From Prunus persica (Eukaryota; Streptophyta; Magnoliopsida; Rosales; Rosaceae), in assembly GCF_000346465.2 (NCBI RefSeq), contig NC_034009.1:35595557-35659556 (forward strand): DNA of 64,000 nt. Reading direction: 5' to 3'. The notes under the pieces are model-generated. The model did not search any database and had not been told where the DNA came from. It was given only the letters and a program-made list of their open reading frames with translations. The position numbers and the translations under genes are program-made. Below, in pieces: positions 46,549 through 59,118 of this stretch. Numbering within the stretch: the first letter of the stretch is position 1; each line of letters starts with the position of its first letter.

Positions 46549-49500
46549 AATTGGAATTAAGCTTAGCCTGTCTCTATCTCGGCGACATGGTTTCCTGCCG
46601 TGTGGGGATGTGGATGTGGTGGGGGCGTCTGCGTCATATTCATTCTTATAGGCAGAGACCCAGCTGCGGGTTTATTTTTCAACAAGATCACTACAATAAA
46701 AAGCTTTAATTTTAATAATTAGAGAATGTGTGCTGTAAAGAACCACCTCTAATTATTATTAATTACTATATAATTAATAAAGTTGGTTTTACATTTTGGC
46801 AAGGGGTCATGTGACGAAGGACATCCGTAAAGTTCATGACAAGGCGCGGGGCCGAAGATTCATTCAACTACCATTCCAATTTCCAAATATTTTTTTTGAA
46901 TCTAACTTTCCCCAGTACGGTCTTACGAATTTGAAAGTTGGTTGCTCTTTTTTTATTATAATTTTCCTCTCGTGTGAACGTACAAAAAGGAAATTAAAAG
47001 GAGAATGTCAAAAATGAATTTAGTCCAAAGCTGCACTCATCACCATTTGAATATATTTTAATCATGGAACGATGAGCTTCTAGAAGCTTAATTAATGAAT
47101 GTGGAGTGTGGACCATATAGATAAGATTCCCAACTGTAGATATAAAATTTACTGTGCTTCTTACCCTCCCCATCTGTGCTAGCTCTGCTCTGCATTTTTC
47201 ATGACCCCAATATCCTCTCGACGATCGATCGATCTCATTCACAATAAAAACAGAGCTAGCTGGAGCCTATAACTTAAGTTTTCTTATCCTATGAGTGTGT
47301 CGGTTAATACCATATATATATACCTTATCACTTTGCAGCCTTGCAGGTGCCCATAATATATAATGTAAAGCAGCAGAGAGAGCAGTCTCCATTCATTTCT
47401 GACAAGTAGCTACCTACAAAGTTTAAGTACGTAGCTAGCTAAAACAGTTGATAATAACCCAAAGAAAACAAACCATGCAAAACATTTAGACGACCCAGCT
47501 CACAAATTCTGTATGATTTTGTTGACTAATGCTCGCAAATTGGATCACCAGACCAACGAATGTGTTCCTCTGCATTTTTTATCGACTCAAACCCTAACAA
47601 GCTAGCTACCTCTGCGTTGATGGATATAGGATTGGTACGCTTCCACCATTTAGTAAGTTCCACACGACATGACAGATTCTTTTACTTTAAGGAATATTCC
47701 CACAAGTCACATGCATATTATATTTATATTGTAATTGTAAATGGAGGAGTTTTTTTTTTTTTTTTTTTTTTTTTTGAGATTCACTATTATACCTAATATA
47801 GGATCTCAAATTATAAAACAAAATCTCATAAAAAACTTCAAAACACTCAATAGGGCATCAAAGTAATTTAATAATGAAAATTAACTGTCATTTTTTAGGT
47901 TTTTTTTTTTTGAGTTTATTTATAGAAATTAAATGATGTATGATTTATTTATAATTTTAGTGCTAAGAATAGGTACATAACTAAATATCTCTTTTTATTA
48001 TTTTCATTAATGGAACTCATCATTTTCTTGAGGGACACTACTAAAGGGACGAAAATTCGTAATGGTCCTATCCTGGAGGGCTTCTCCAAAAATATATCAT
48101 TTGTACGTTAGATTTGATATTATTTCTTTACCAGTTTTGGTACTATATAATAATTTTTGCTTTTTTTGGTCTTGAAATAGGGCCAAAAATAAATAATGTA
48201 CATAAAAGATACCCAAGGAAGAAGGAGCTGCCCCCTCAAACACTACCAAAACAATTTAACACACAATGGCTATAAATAAAATAAAAAAAACCTAGTCCTA
48301 TTCGTGTAGGGTAGCGGGTGAAGGACGCTACCACCTGCTCAACTTACAAGTCTTAAACACAGTGCCAAGGATTGAAAGTTAGCTAGATGATATGAGAGAT
48401 GATATGAGAGAGAGAGAGAGAGCCCATCAAATTAAGACCGTACGAATATTGAAAGCACAAGCTTTCAGTCTTTGATAATGACACCTTTTCCTTTCCTTTT
48501 CTTGCCTTAGTTTTTTATAATATTTTATTTTATATTCAACCGAAACATAATAATAATAATTAACTTATTAACATTTTTCTATTAATTAATCGGTGGTCCA
48601 AACAAGTCTCTGCCTCCACCTCATTAAAATTTGTAAACTTATATAACATAATTCGGGGAGAAAAAAAAGAGATCAAGATTGACAAGTTAGTTTATTTGGG
48701 TCCATTTTTCCTTCATCTTCCCCTTGGTTGAATTTCAGTTGAGTCGCGGGCAGTCATTTTTGGATTTTGTGTTTCTAACCTGTCAGAGTTAAACAACAAT
48801 GCACATGTGCTCATTGGCAAACCCATTCAGAATTAATCCAATATAGTAATGGACAATAAATCAATGATGTCGTCGGCCATCAAAACCTCAATGAAATCGC
48901 TTTTCACTTATTCTGACGGAGCTCCATTTGGGGTTTTTTTTTCCTTCCCTCCGGTATTTTGTTTTTTATGTATTTTTGAATTAGGAGAAGTGGCGGTATT
49001 CTTTTTTTCTCGACTGAATTTTCTTTTTTTTCGGGTTTTTTATAATAAAGTTTTAATGATGTCACATGTCGCTCCTCTTGCGATTAGAATTTCTTATGTT
49101 TGTATTCGTTTTTTCAGCTGTTTAGTCAATGGAGAAATTAAGCCAAACTTTGTTATCTATAGATATTAGCTGTGAGGCTGCTAGCATTAAAAGAGACAAC
49201 CGTAAAATGGGACTCTTTCGGAAAGTTAGTTTGGCAGGTGAAGATCCTTGTGGGCTTGACCAGACTATATGCATGGTATTAGGTCTTCTTTGATTAACCC
49301 TAAAATGGGAACAAGTTCACAACCTGGAAATTAGGTGCGGGCACAGACGTGTGAAAGTGAAACAATCCCTAGTTAGCATAATAATTTGAGACCCGTTTGT
49401 CAATGTACATAATTTCAAATTCCAATTAATGACATGTATCCAAATTTGGTATTAAAGTATTAAGTAATATTTGTAGCATATTCTTATTTTTATAAAAGAT

Positions 49501-50491
49501 TGACTGATATGACAACTTAATATGGTATTAAAGTATTAAATTTATTTTCTGTACGACTTTATACAGATATATTTATTTTTTTGGGTTTAATTAGAGGCTG
49601 AATTATTATTATTTTTTGGTAACGGAGGCTGAATTATTTTAATTTTGTATATATGAGGCGCATGAAACTGTTGGTAAATTTACCCCTGCGTACTTGACGT
49701 GGAAGTGACAAAGTTGGTAGCCAGCAATATAATCACAAATTATAACTTCTATTTTTCAGCCCTTGTGAACATCAATACTGTATTGTGTCGGGACATGGCA
49801 TCCATTGTGGGTCATTTCATTGAGGTTTGAAATTCCAAGTCTCCAAAATAGTGCATGCTGTCTATAAGGTTGTTTTTGTAATTCAATAGCACGAGTCGAC
49901 AACATGTATGATAAAATTAGAATAATTTAACCGGTTTTTAAAATTTGTTGGCTTTAGGATGCAATTAAAGGTTCGAGGATTGGCACCAAACGTATTACCA
50001 GAAAATTAGAATGACCTAAGGAAACAAATCTCAAAGAAACTGATCTCAATCCCGAACAGAATTAATTGCTTCCTCGAACCAAGTTCACATTAGAAAATGA
50101 AGTTGCATAGTTGTAGGTGATAGAAATTGCGTGTGATATTCTGCTACTGTCTAAAATTCACAGCACAACAACACGTTGTCTCATTTAAAGAGCAGGAAAT
50201 AATAATAACTTGAGATATCGAAAATCTTGAACACTCAGATTTTAGGCAAAGTAAATATATTCTAACAATTCGATATAAATGTGAAAGAGAGAGTGTGTAT
50301 GCGCGCGCGCATGTATATGATAAGCCCTGGAGCACCAAATCCGTCCTACCACACAACTTGTTAGACTTTTGTTGGCCACCTCATCAGTGGCTTGGCCTTT
50401 TTGCCCTAAACAAGCAAAAAAATAATATTTCTCTCCGCAGCAGTCAGTTTCTTGCTTCCGGTAGCCTTCTGATTTATTGTGTGGGGGGGGC
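46549..50491. other. 4-kb intergenic region between divergent MYB genes
   Basis: Promoter DNA for the minus-strand MYB at 46.5 kb on one side and the plus-strand MYB at 50.6 kb on the other. It contains a poly-T run at about 47750-47775, AT-rich repeats and a short GA tract near 48408-48421. Reading frames at 48849-49169 and elsewhere are T-rich and look random. No gene called. Confidence 0.5.
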
Positions 50492-50500
50492 TATATAAAA
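50492..50500 (+). promoter_or_regulatory. TATA box of MYB-E
   Basis: TATATAAAA 59 bp upstream of the ATG at 50559, just after a G8 run; strong consensus and spacing. Confidence 0.6.
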
Positions 50501-50558
50501 GGGCACAAGTCCTCCTTCCTTTTTTCGCTGAGAGGAAGAGAGAGAAGGGGAGATCAAA

Positions 50559-50913
50559 ATGGGGAGAAGTCCATGTTGCTCCAAGCAGGGATTGAACAGA
50601 GGAGCATGGACTGCCCTAGAAGATAAAATACTAACTTCTTACATCAAAGCCCATGGTGAAGGCAAATGGAGAAGCCTCCCAAAGAGAGCTGGTACTTTGC
50701 TTTTTCTGCATTTTTACTCTGTTTTTTTGCTCTGCTTTTTACTCTGTTTTTCAAAATTTGATGGTGTGTAACATAATGCAGGTTTGAAGAGATGTGGGAA
50801 GAGCTGTAGACTTAGATGGCTTAACTATCTGAGACCAGATATAAAGAGAGGCAACATATCCGGTGATGAAGAAGAACTAATTGTCAGACTCCATAAACTT
50901 CTTGGGAACAGGT

Positions 50914-50964
<51 letters not shown>

Positions 50965-51656
50965 ACAATTACATTATTTTTTGGGTTTTTACGAGCAATA
51001 GTTTCTGACCTTTGGTTATATAACTGTACAGATGGTCTCTAATAGCTGGAAGGCTACCGGGGCGAACAGACAATGAAATCAAGAACTACTGGAACACCAC
51101 TTTGGGGAAGAAAGCTAAAGGAGAGCCAACTTCCACCGGTTCATCAAAAGAAACTTCTCCACCCCCAACCAAATCCAGAGCCAAAAGGCGAGAAATCGAG
51201 TCGAAAACAACGAAACCATCAGCAGCCGCAGCCGCAGCTACTCTGCCTCCAGTAATAAGAACCAAGGCCACAAGGTTGACCAAAGTTTTAGTCCCAACAA
51301 TCCCTCAGATTCCTAGCGATGATTATAATCAGACGGCCAATGCTTCATCTTCCACAAACCCATCAGAGCTCCAAGGTCATCAAACCCAGTTGACAGATCA
51401 ACAAGTTAATGCAGGGGATTGCACTAACAACTTGAACAACAACTATGGCTGCAACGACGAAGATGATGATATTGAAGCTAAGGGTGGGTTCTGCAATGCG
51501 TTTCAGTCTCTGCCACTAGACGAGGCTATGATCAATGCCACGTGGACGGGTGGAAACGATTGTGATCTTGAAGACTACGGTGCCACATTGGATTTAGATT
51601 CTTTGGCTTTTTTGCTTGACTCCGAGGAATGGCCATCGCAAGATAATATTTCCTAA
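50559..51656 (+). CDS. TT2-like R2R3-MYB, subgroup 5 (MYB-E)
   Basis: Exons 50559-50691, 50782-50911, 51032-51656 (133, 130, 625 bp), GT-AG introns; 295 residues. It starts [21 protein letters not shown]3 carries the bHLH-interaction motif ([20 protein letters not shown]). The linker has an Ala run, then [14 protein letters not shown], the subgroup-5 (TT2/MYB123) motif. The end is acidic with [15 protein letters not shown], a likely activation domain. By family it should promote proanthocyanidin synthesis with a bHLH and a WD40 protein. Intron 2 starts with GTGG directly followed by a CT microsatellite of about 48 bp, so the donor context could vary between alleles. It is transcribed away from the other three MYBs of the cluster. 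Confidence 0.92.
50916..50963 (+). repeat. (CT)n microsatellite at a splice donor
   Basis: About 24 CT units starting four bases after the intron 2 donor of MYB-E. Confidence 0.95.
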
Positions 51657-54600
51657 ACTAATTTGAAATAATTAATAAGTAAATAAGTAATAAAAGAGTG
51701 TGCATGTCATGTGTGACTTCTGCAAAACCATTAAACTAGGAGATCAACACACTAATTAATTACGAGTTCCTAATTAAGCTTAGCAGATTGCTTAATTAAC
51801 TAATGGACAGCTAGCTTGTGTAATTCATATTTCATATTGATCTTAGTTGTTATGCGCTTTATGGTTAATTAACCCTGCTTGTAATATAATTATCATGGGT
51901 CAATGAAGACTTGCATTTCTTAAATACATGTTGCTCTTGCACCTGACAATAGAAAACTCTTCTTAGCAAAATAAAAAGAGACGATTAAAAACATCAAAGA
52001 AAACTTATTCTGAAAGCTGGTAGCATGTCATTGTTGTACCCTAAAATGATACTAAACTTGTTTTCAGGGTTCCAATTCACTGAAAACCAGTCTTTGTTAA
52101 CATGTCAATTAGTCAATATATTATGTGTATATATATATTTTAATTTTTTTACTGTACAGTTAGACCAATAATTTGAGAGGTAGTTGCTGCTTAGGTCATT
52201 AATCATCTTTATGAAGGACTTACTTAGTGCAACTTTGCACCAACATGTGCCAAGCTGCCAACCCACACACAAATATTATGAGCAATGCGAGGCGTACCAT
52301 ATTTGCATATCACATAATCAATACAATAGGGTCCACTTTATTAAACAGGTGGTACACAATGTGGTATGACTATCATTTAAAAAAAATATTATTACCCGAA
52401 CATACATAATCAAGAAACGAGAAACATGACCCTATGAATGTGATCAAAATAATGAAAGCTTGTATTTGATGAAGTGAGCAAATGGGGACTAAAGTCTCCG
52501 AATCCTGTGTGCCAAATGTGCGGAGCATATACAAGCATGAGCCCTACTAATTTGTCTCCTAAGAATTATGTTTTTGTCCTTATTTGTTTGTTTTGTTTTT
52601 TTCTTCTGCTTCAAGTCACTAGCCAGCATGTGCTTTTCAAGATTGTTAATTTGTGACTTGTGAGCTTTGAATTTCTGGTAGCTTTAAATGGGGGTAGGTT
52701 GGCTTGCTACGAATTAATATCTAATTTTCACTACTCGATTGAAAGTTTGAGGTAGGTAACGAAATATCTTTCCAAAGTGATGCATTAACCATAAATTAAT
52801 ATATATGCTAACTAAACCTCCCTCCCTTAATCATGCTTTGCAACTTCATTAATCATGACCAGAAGGAGGGGTTAGGTTATGGGTGGAAGCAGATGAAATG
52901 GTAATGGAAAATTATTTGCATCAAGCTTTAGCTGCCTTTCATATATAATTATTGATTTTGGAGTGTGTCTTTGTCGCAACTTTTGAAAGACCACATCTGG
53001 CTGGAGAGAGCGAGAGTTTGTCCAATTGTTTGAGGGGTAGGTCTGCCGATCGATCCCTTCAATCTCTGAATAAATTTGTCCCTTCATTATTCATTTATTT
53101 TTAAATGCCCTAGCTTTAATTTGTAGCTCCACCGTTTTTGTACGCAACAGAGAACAGGATCTTTGTTTCGACCAAACAAAAGAAAAGACAACAGGATCTC
53201 TGTCATACAAGTACAGTCCTACAAACAATCGTGCATGTTTCCTACGGGCAGTGATCATTTAGTTGAGATTGTTGATTAATTTCTAAGTTAATCATTTTGA
53301 GCAGTTGACATATTTTGTGGCACGCGGCATCACATCGTGAATTGTCATTTGCGGCACGCGCGCATTTTGCGTCATTAAAACCTGATTTTCTTCTTGTGTG
53401 TAAAACCCCAACATGGTGTGCTTTCACGTAATTGAAAGAAACCAACCAAGGGCACACGTGGGAGGAAAATAATACAAAGCTTCATAATATATACCTACAC
53501 GTACATGGAAACCGAAAACTGATTATGAAGTTTGTTCATCCGCAAGATGTTACAGTCCAACCATTTTTAGAAGCTTCATTCTTCTCACCAAAATATGTTA
53601 TTAGGCTAATCTTAAAAGTGAATTAAGAAGATTGTTCGGTGCTGGGGAACCGAAACTATTAATTGTTTGCAGATAATTACGTGAAGTAATTTATTTTAGA
53701 CGCCATTAATTCAATTAATTAGTAAATATATATAAGTGCCTAAAACGTACCCTAACTGTAGGTTGGCTTGCTTAGTGTGGTTCATACAGAAACCAGTGCT
53801 GGGCTTTTCGAAGAGAGAAGATATGTTACGCCACAATTAAATTTGTAGGTATAATTATTGACCAATATGGGAAGGAAAGAGACCCCCGTCCAATAATTAT
53901 TATATTACCCTTTAATTTCTATTTATTCATGATTTTGGTGTTGAAATTAACCAAACGAAAAGGCTCAAGGTGCTGATAACCTACCTGGCTATCTAATTTT
54001 CCAATTTTCACGCGAGATAAGTTTTTTTCAAAGTTTAGCTTTATCGCATCCATTGAATTTTGTGTAATTATTGGGCAAAATCATTCAAAATTTATTGTAA
54101 ACAATGTTGAATTTTGTGATTAATTAATAATTTTATGGCCGGGTGACCTCTGATATGAGCTTTCATCTTAAATTGACCTCTCACTGAATTCGATACTTTG
54201 AGTGATTAATTATGAATTGAATACGACTCTTTCCTGCATGCCCCTCAATTTCCAACCAATTGAAAGCTTCCAGAAAGGGTGTCCTATGAAGTCCTGCAGG
54301 CTGCAGAGTCACACAAACATCGTTTTCTTTCACCAATACAGAAGGCTGTTCTGTAAAGGAAACAACGTTAATAATTGACCAGTGGAGTGAATCAAAGGGT
54401 TCATTAAGATAAGACCTCAGTCCACACCTCATTAAAGATTAACCAATTCATAATAAAATTTGTTTTGCCATCTAACCTATGTCTAGGGTAAAAACACTAT
54501 CTATGTAACTAAGGGACGAATATAATCCCCATCACCATGGACACAAATTTACTCTTCTGACACTAATAATTCACATGGTTGAAGGCGGCCAGGACTGGCA

Positions 54601-55762
54601 AGGGAATAATGCGAGTCTTAAAAGTGATGATTGGATTTTTTTGGACATTTTCTTGACCAATTTCACATTAATTACTACCTAACTTTCTACCAAGGTTTAA
54701 AGTTCATGTCAATGTAACGGAAGGACAGATACGATAGAAGACAAATTTCATCATGTCACAAATCTCACTTCCTTTTCTTCTTCCTTCCCCCCTGGAATTA
54801 AAACTTTTTATAATATATATATAATATTCCGTGATTGGTTTGATCTGAGAGTGATTCTTCATGTTGTCATCACGAAAAGGAAAACTAAACACTCGCTAAT
54901 CACGATTGTTTTTTTCTTTATTTCTGTTCACATGAAAGATTTAAAAGACCTTGAGGAGCAGTTGATGTAACTGTTGAAAGTGTGTCTCTGTCTCCAAAGG
55001 GCCGGAGATGTCTTCTCTTGTTTGTCTTATGACTTATGATTTATACTTTCAACAAAGCTTTTCAAATCAAGAGAATTTTTTACGTTATTTGAGAGATTTT
55101 TGATTTTTTTTTTTACTTAAAGAAAGTTGGAAGGTGAAAATAGTTAATTAAGGTCAAAGAGAGCAACATTTGAGGCTATTATCATATTGCATTGATTTAT
55201 AGGATCACGAGCAAACAAATGCTGGTAAATTCGAACTCTGATCTTAAAAGATCTTGGTTGATTTCATGTCAATTATAAATTCTATGTATTTACTCGAGGA
55301 TGATGGACTAGTTTGGAATTATTTTTGCTCATTATTTAACTCAAGGTGCATTCTCATTATTATTTTCAATACTTAACACGTGTCCATAGATATAATCATA
55401 ATTAACTCTTTACTTTTTATTTATTGAATTATAGTTATAATTAACTCTTTACTTTTTATTTATTGAATTATAGTTATACTCATGGACACTTGTCAAGTGT
55501 CGAGAAGAGTGGTGATGGTGCACCTTAAGTTAAAGTGGTGAGAAAAAATACTATCGACTAGTTTTTGTGTACAAAATCCTAATGGTCTGCCAAAATCCAG
55601 AGTTTTATGAGTAAAAATAGATCGGATGATTGATGTATTCAAAAGATGAATTGAAAAAGGTTTAGTTTAATTAAGGGAAAAAAAAAAGTTGGTCGACCTT
55701 TCTTCTGAAAAGAAAAAAGAGTTGGTTGATCTTGCCCTGAGTTTTGGGCTAATGAACTTTTG
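51657..55762. other. Gene-poor AT-rich DNA downstream of MYB-E
   Basis: No supported gene. A minus-strand frame at 54181-54432 (83 codons) is the least random-looking one, but it has no motif I recognise. Two copies of a phrase of about 55 bp (ATAATTAACTCTTTACTTTT.) occur at 55395-55490. Confidence 0.45.
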
Positions 55763-56062
55763 GGCTCTGTTTGGTTCATGAGAAATGAGGCATGAGGATG
55801 GGAAATCAATTGTTTTTCCATTGATAAGCCCATGTATGAGAAGTCGTTGCCTGACACATGTTAATGTATGGGGAAAGTGAAGCCATCCTCCCCCTTTGAG
55901 TTTTGTTTTCCCTTATCATGGGAATATTTGGAAAAATGAGCTAACATTAAATGCACATTTTTCATGATTATTTTGTCCCCATTAACAATTTAGAATTATA
56001 ATATATATTATTTAATGCATTTTTTCCCCTCAAATCCGTTTCGTGAACCAAACGAGGCATTG
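55763..56062. mobile_element. MITE with GTTTGGTTCAYGA inverted ends
   Basis: The left end GCTCTGTTTGGTTCATGA (about 55763) pairs with the complement of the right end, TGCCTCGTTTGGTTCACGA (about 56062). The interior of about 300 bp contains further inverted words and no coding sequence. Target duplication unclear. Confidence 0.6.
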
Positions 56063-56818
56063 GTTCTTTTCTTATGATGAAGTGAGATCCAAAGTTTGTA
56101 AAAAATAAGGTGGGCTAAGGGGCGAAGCCACGTTTGGGACCAGACCCCTACTCAGTTTTTATTCTAAAAAAAAGAAAGTAGTATGTTGTTATTAGATAAC
56201 CCATATTAATTAACATATTTATTTTACCACGTGGGGCCCTACCTAGTTAAACCTACGTTTCCTCCAAGACTACGCCTTCTTTTGCAAACCCATTCCCAAA
56301 AGTTTTATTAAAACTTTTATTATATTACCTTTTTACATAAATTGCTAAAAAGCAAAGAGATTTTAATTCATTTTTCTATTTTCTTGGTAAGAGCAAACTT
56401 TCTCATTGTTTGTGAGTATTTCTCTCAAAATTAATATTATATTATCAAGTTTTAATTAGGTTAATTCATAGATGAATGATTGCTTGGTTGCATATATTGA
56501 GAAAAACATTTTTAATAGTATAGATGATGTGGTTGTTATGCAAAGATTTCAACATATGAAAACGGTCAAGGACAATTATGAATTGTAATGATTTTTTTCT
56601 TCTTTTTTTTTGGGTCAAAATTATGATTGTAATGAATAGACAATATTATTTTTGATGTTTTGGTATGTCTCAAGTTTGAATTTTTTATTGTTTATATTTT
56701 GTAAGAAGCCTCCACACACACAAAATCCTGAGTTCACCACTGTTGGGCTGACTTAAGGTTGGGCTTTATTTAATTTGGATGTTTACATTTCAAACTTTGG
56801 CCTTTCAACCGTTCATAA
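56063..56818. other. AT-rich intergenic
   Basis: Nothing coding; possible repeat debris around 56100-56300. Confidence 0.4.
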
Positions 56819-57293
56819 GAGCAAGTCCACCGCTGGACTCAAATTGGCCAAAAAGCCCCCTTGCGAGCCTAGAAGCCCTCCAACGCGCGACTAGGAGCCC
56901 GGGCAAGCCATGGGTCCCACCAACCCAGGCAAGCCCAAGGGCAAATTCTACCTGGGCTGAAGACTGAAGGCGTTGATGTCATCGAGCAAAAAAAATCGAA
57001 AAAAATTCAAATTTTTTTTAAAAAAAAACCAAACCATGCATTCTTCTCCTTCCAATATTTGTAAATTGTAATCTTTTTTTTCTTGCATTTGTAAATTGTT
57101 TATATTTTCTTCCATATATATATATTTTTTAATAATCATTTTATTTCTTGCATTTCTAAATTGTTTATATTTTGTTGTATAATATTTATTTTTTTTTATT
57201 GCCCTTGCCCTAATCTTTTGGGATGGAATCAAAAAAAGCAAGACTGCCACTATTTACGTTGCCTTGCCTTAGCCTTTGGGGGTGGACTTGCTC
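56819..57293. mobile_element. PIF/Harbinger-type MITE
   Basis: 475 bp, ends GAGCAAGTCCACCG and GGGTGGACTTGCTC, target duplication TAA (56816-56818 and 57294-57296). It has a GC-rich left third and a very AT-rich centre, the same architecture as the two MITEs in the P450 pseudogene. Confidence 0.85.
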
Positions 57294-57433
57294 TAAAAGG
57301 AGACTTCTAAACACAGATAGCTCAATTTTTGTTATTTTGTTTGGTCAAAAGATAGCTCAAGTTTCAATCTCCCAAATGAATAATGTGAACGAGATTTAAT
57401 CATGCAATAAATTACTAGTTCACAACCTAAACC

Positions 57434-58879
57434 TAGGGGTGGGCATCAATCCGGCCGATCCGGTCAATCCGGCCGAACCGATTATATTGGATTGGTTTGG
57501 TTTGGTTTTGACCAAAGAAAAAGTCAACATTTTGAAAAACCGAACCGAACCGGTTTGGTTTGGTTCAGCTGTGGTTTGAGAGTTTTAAAAACTGTCCTAA
57601 ACCGAACCAGACCGATTATAAATCAATTTATTATTTATTTAATTTAGTTTACATGTGGCAAGGTTTGTGTGCGTTTTGTGAGTCCGCGTATCTGAATGTT
57701 GGTGCACGTTTTGATCTTCTAATTTGCATATCCCAGTTATTTGTGTGTGCTTGTATTTCCCTCTCTTTCTATCTCTACTATGTGTGTTTGCTCTTTGTGT
57801 TGTGTGGCTCTTCTTACTCTATCTATCTTAATTAATGGGTCCATTTCATAATTTCATACGCATTCAAACTCCACCTCTGTGATAAAAACATTTACCTCTT
57901 TGTGATAAAAGCTTTTCATTTGTTTGTATTTCTCTTTGGCTTTTTGACTCACTCACTGTCTTTCTTTCTTTTAATGCTACTTGTGATGAATGCAATGAGT
58001 AAATTTAATGCTACTTGGTTAATGCAAATTTTGTATATGTTTGTTTTGATGGAAATTGTGAACTTAGATGCATGCTAGACATTGGACAACCTTTGAATAA
58101 ATGGAATGATGTTGTATTGGCCTTTGATGGAATGGAATGGAATGATATAATGGCAAAATGTTAGCATTATAATGTAAGAGCAGGTTGAAAAATGCATGGT
58201 TTTGTGTTAGGCACAAACTGGCCGAACCAATCCGAACCAAACCGATTACAAGTGGTTTGGATTGGTTCGGTTTCCATTAGGGGTGGGCGCGGTCCGGTTC
58301 GGTCCGGTTTAGGCAAAAAAATTTTCAAAAACCGGCCGGTTCGGTTCTAATCGGTTCCGGTCCGGTTCCGGTTTTGAACCGGATTATTAATTTATTAATT
58401 TAAAATTTTTTTAATAAAAAAATTATAATAAATAACTTATTTTTTTAGCTTAAAAATGAACAAATAATCCAATTCATACATTTAGAAATTTTTTGAAGTT
58501 GAACTTGGAAAATTAGTGATTATAGAAGTTAAAAAATGGCATTAGATTTTAAAATTTTGTAAAAATATAAATATAAAATATATGACCGGTCCGGTTCGGT
58601 CCGGTCCGGTGCGGAGAGATGTAAAACCAGAACCGAAACCGGTTGGAACCGGTTCGGTCCGGTTCCAGTCCGGTTTGTTGACTTTTTTGGTCAACCGGTT
58701 TTTTTTCCCGTTTTTTTCACCGGTTCGGTTCGGTGTTCCGGTTTTCCGGTCCCGATGCCCACCCCTAGTTTCCATTATGATTTTAGGCTAATCCGAACCA
58801 AACCGGACCTTTATTTTCTTATTAGTTTAGCTGTGGTTTGAGAATAAAACCGAACCAATCCGAACTGTGCCCACCCCTA
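57434..58879. mobile_element. hAT-type MITE (outer)
   Basis: The ends TAGGGGTGGGCA and GTGCCCACCCCTA are inverted repeats, flanked by a perfect 8-bp duplication CCTAAACC (57426-57433 and 58880-58887), the hAT hallmark. Both sub-terminal regions are full of AACCGAACC/GGTTCGG-type words. The middle (about 57.6-58.2 kb) has no transposase. A second element is nested at 58278-58767. Confidence 0.9.
58278..58767. mobile_element. hAT-type MITE nested in another
   Basis: 490 bp, ends TAGGGGTGGGCG and ATGCCCACCCCTA, flanked by GTTTCCAT on both sides (58270-58277 and 58768-58775). Same family signature as the host element, with CGGTCCGGTT-rich sub-terminal repeats. Confidence 0.92.
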
Positions 58880-59118
58880 CCTAAACCCATGCACCGCTGG
58901 CCTCCGAACACCTCCTTCTCATGCATCTTCTCTCTTTTTCTCTCTCTCGACTACCCCACTTTTGTAATTTAGTGCTGGAGGGATGGTTGCTGGTGCAAAG
59001 GGAAATGAGACGCATGGGCGGCGTTATGTTTGTGGGCTTTCTCTCTCTTACCTGACAACTTGATAATCTGAGCTTCGACTCACCAACTCGACTCGACTCG
59101 ACTCGGCCCGACTCCGCC

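Noticed and set aside
48849..49169. Plus-strand 106-codon frame
   Set aside because: Phe-rich composition comes from T-tracts; no homologue recognised.
54181..54432. Minus-strand 83-codon frame
   Set aside because: No motif, no adjacent exons, and in gene-poor DNA; a database search would be needed to support it.
57560..57835. Plus-strand 91-codon frame
   Set aside because: It lies wholly inside the outer hAT MITE and has no transposase signature.
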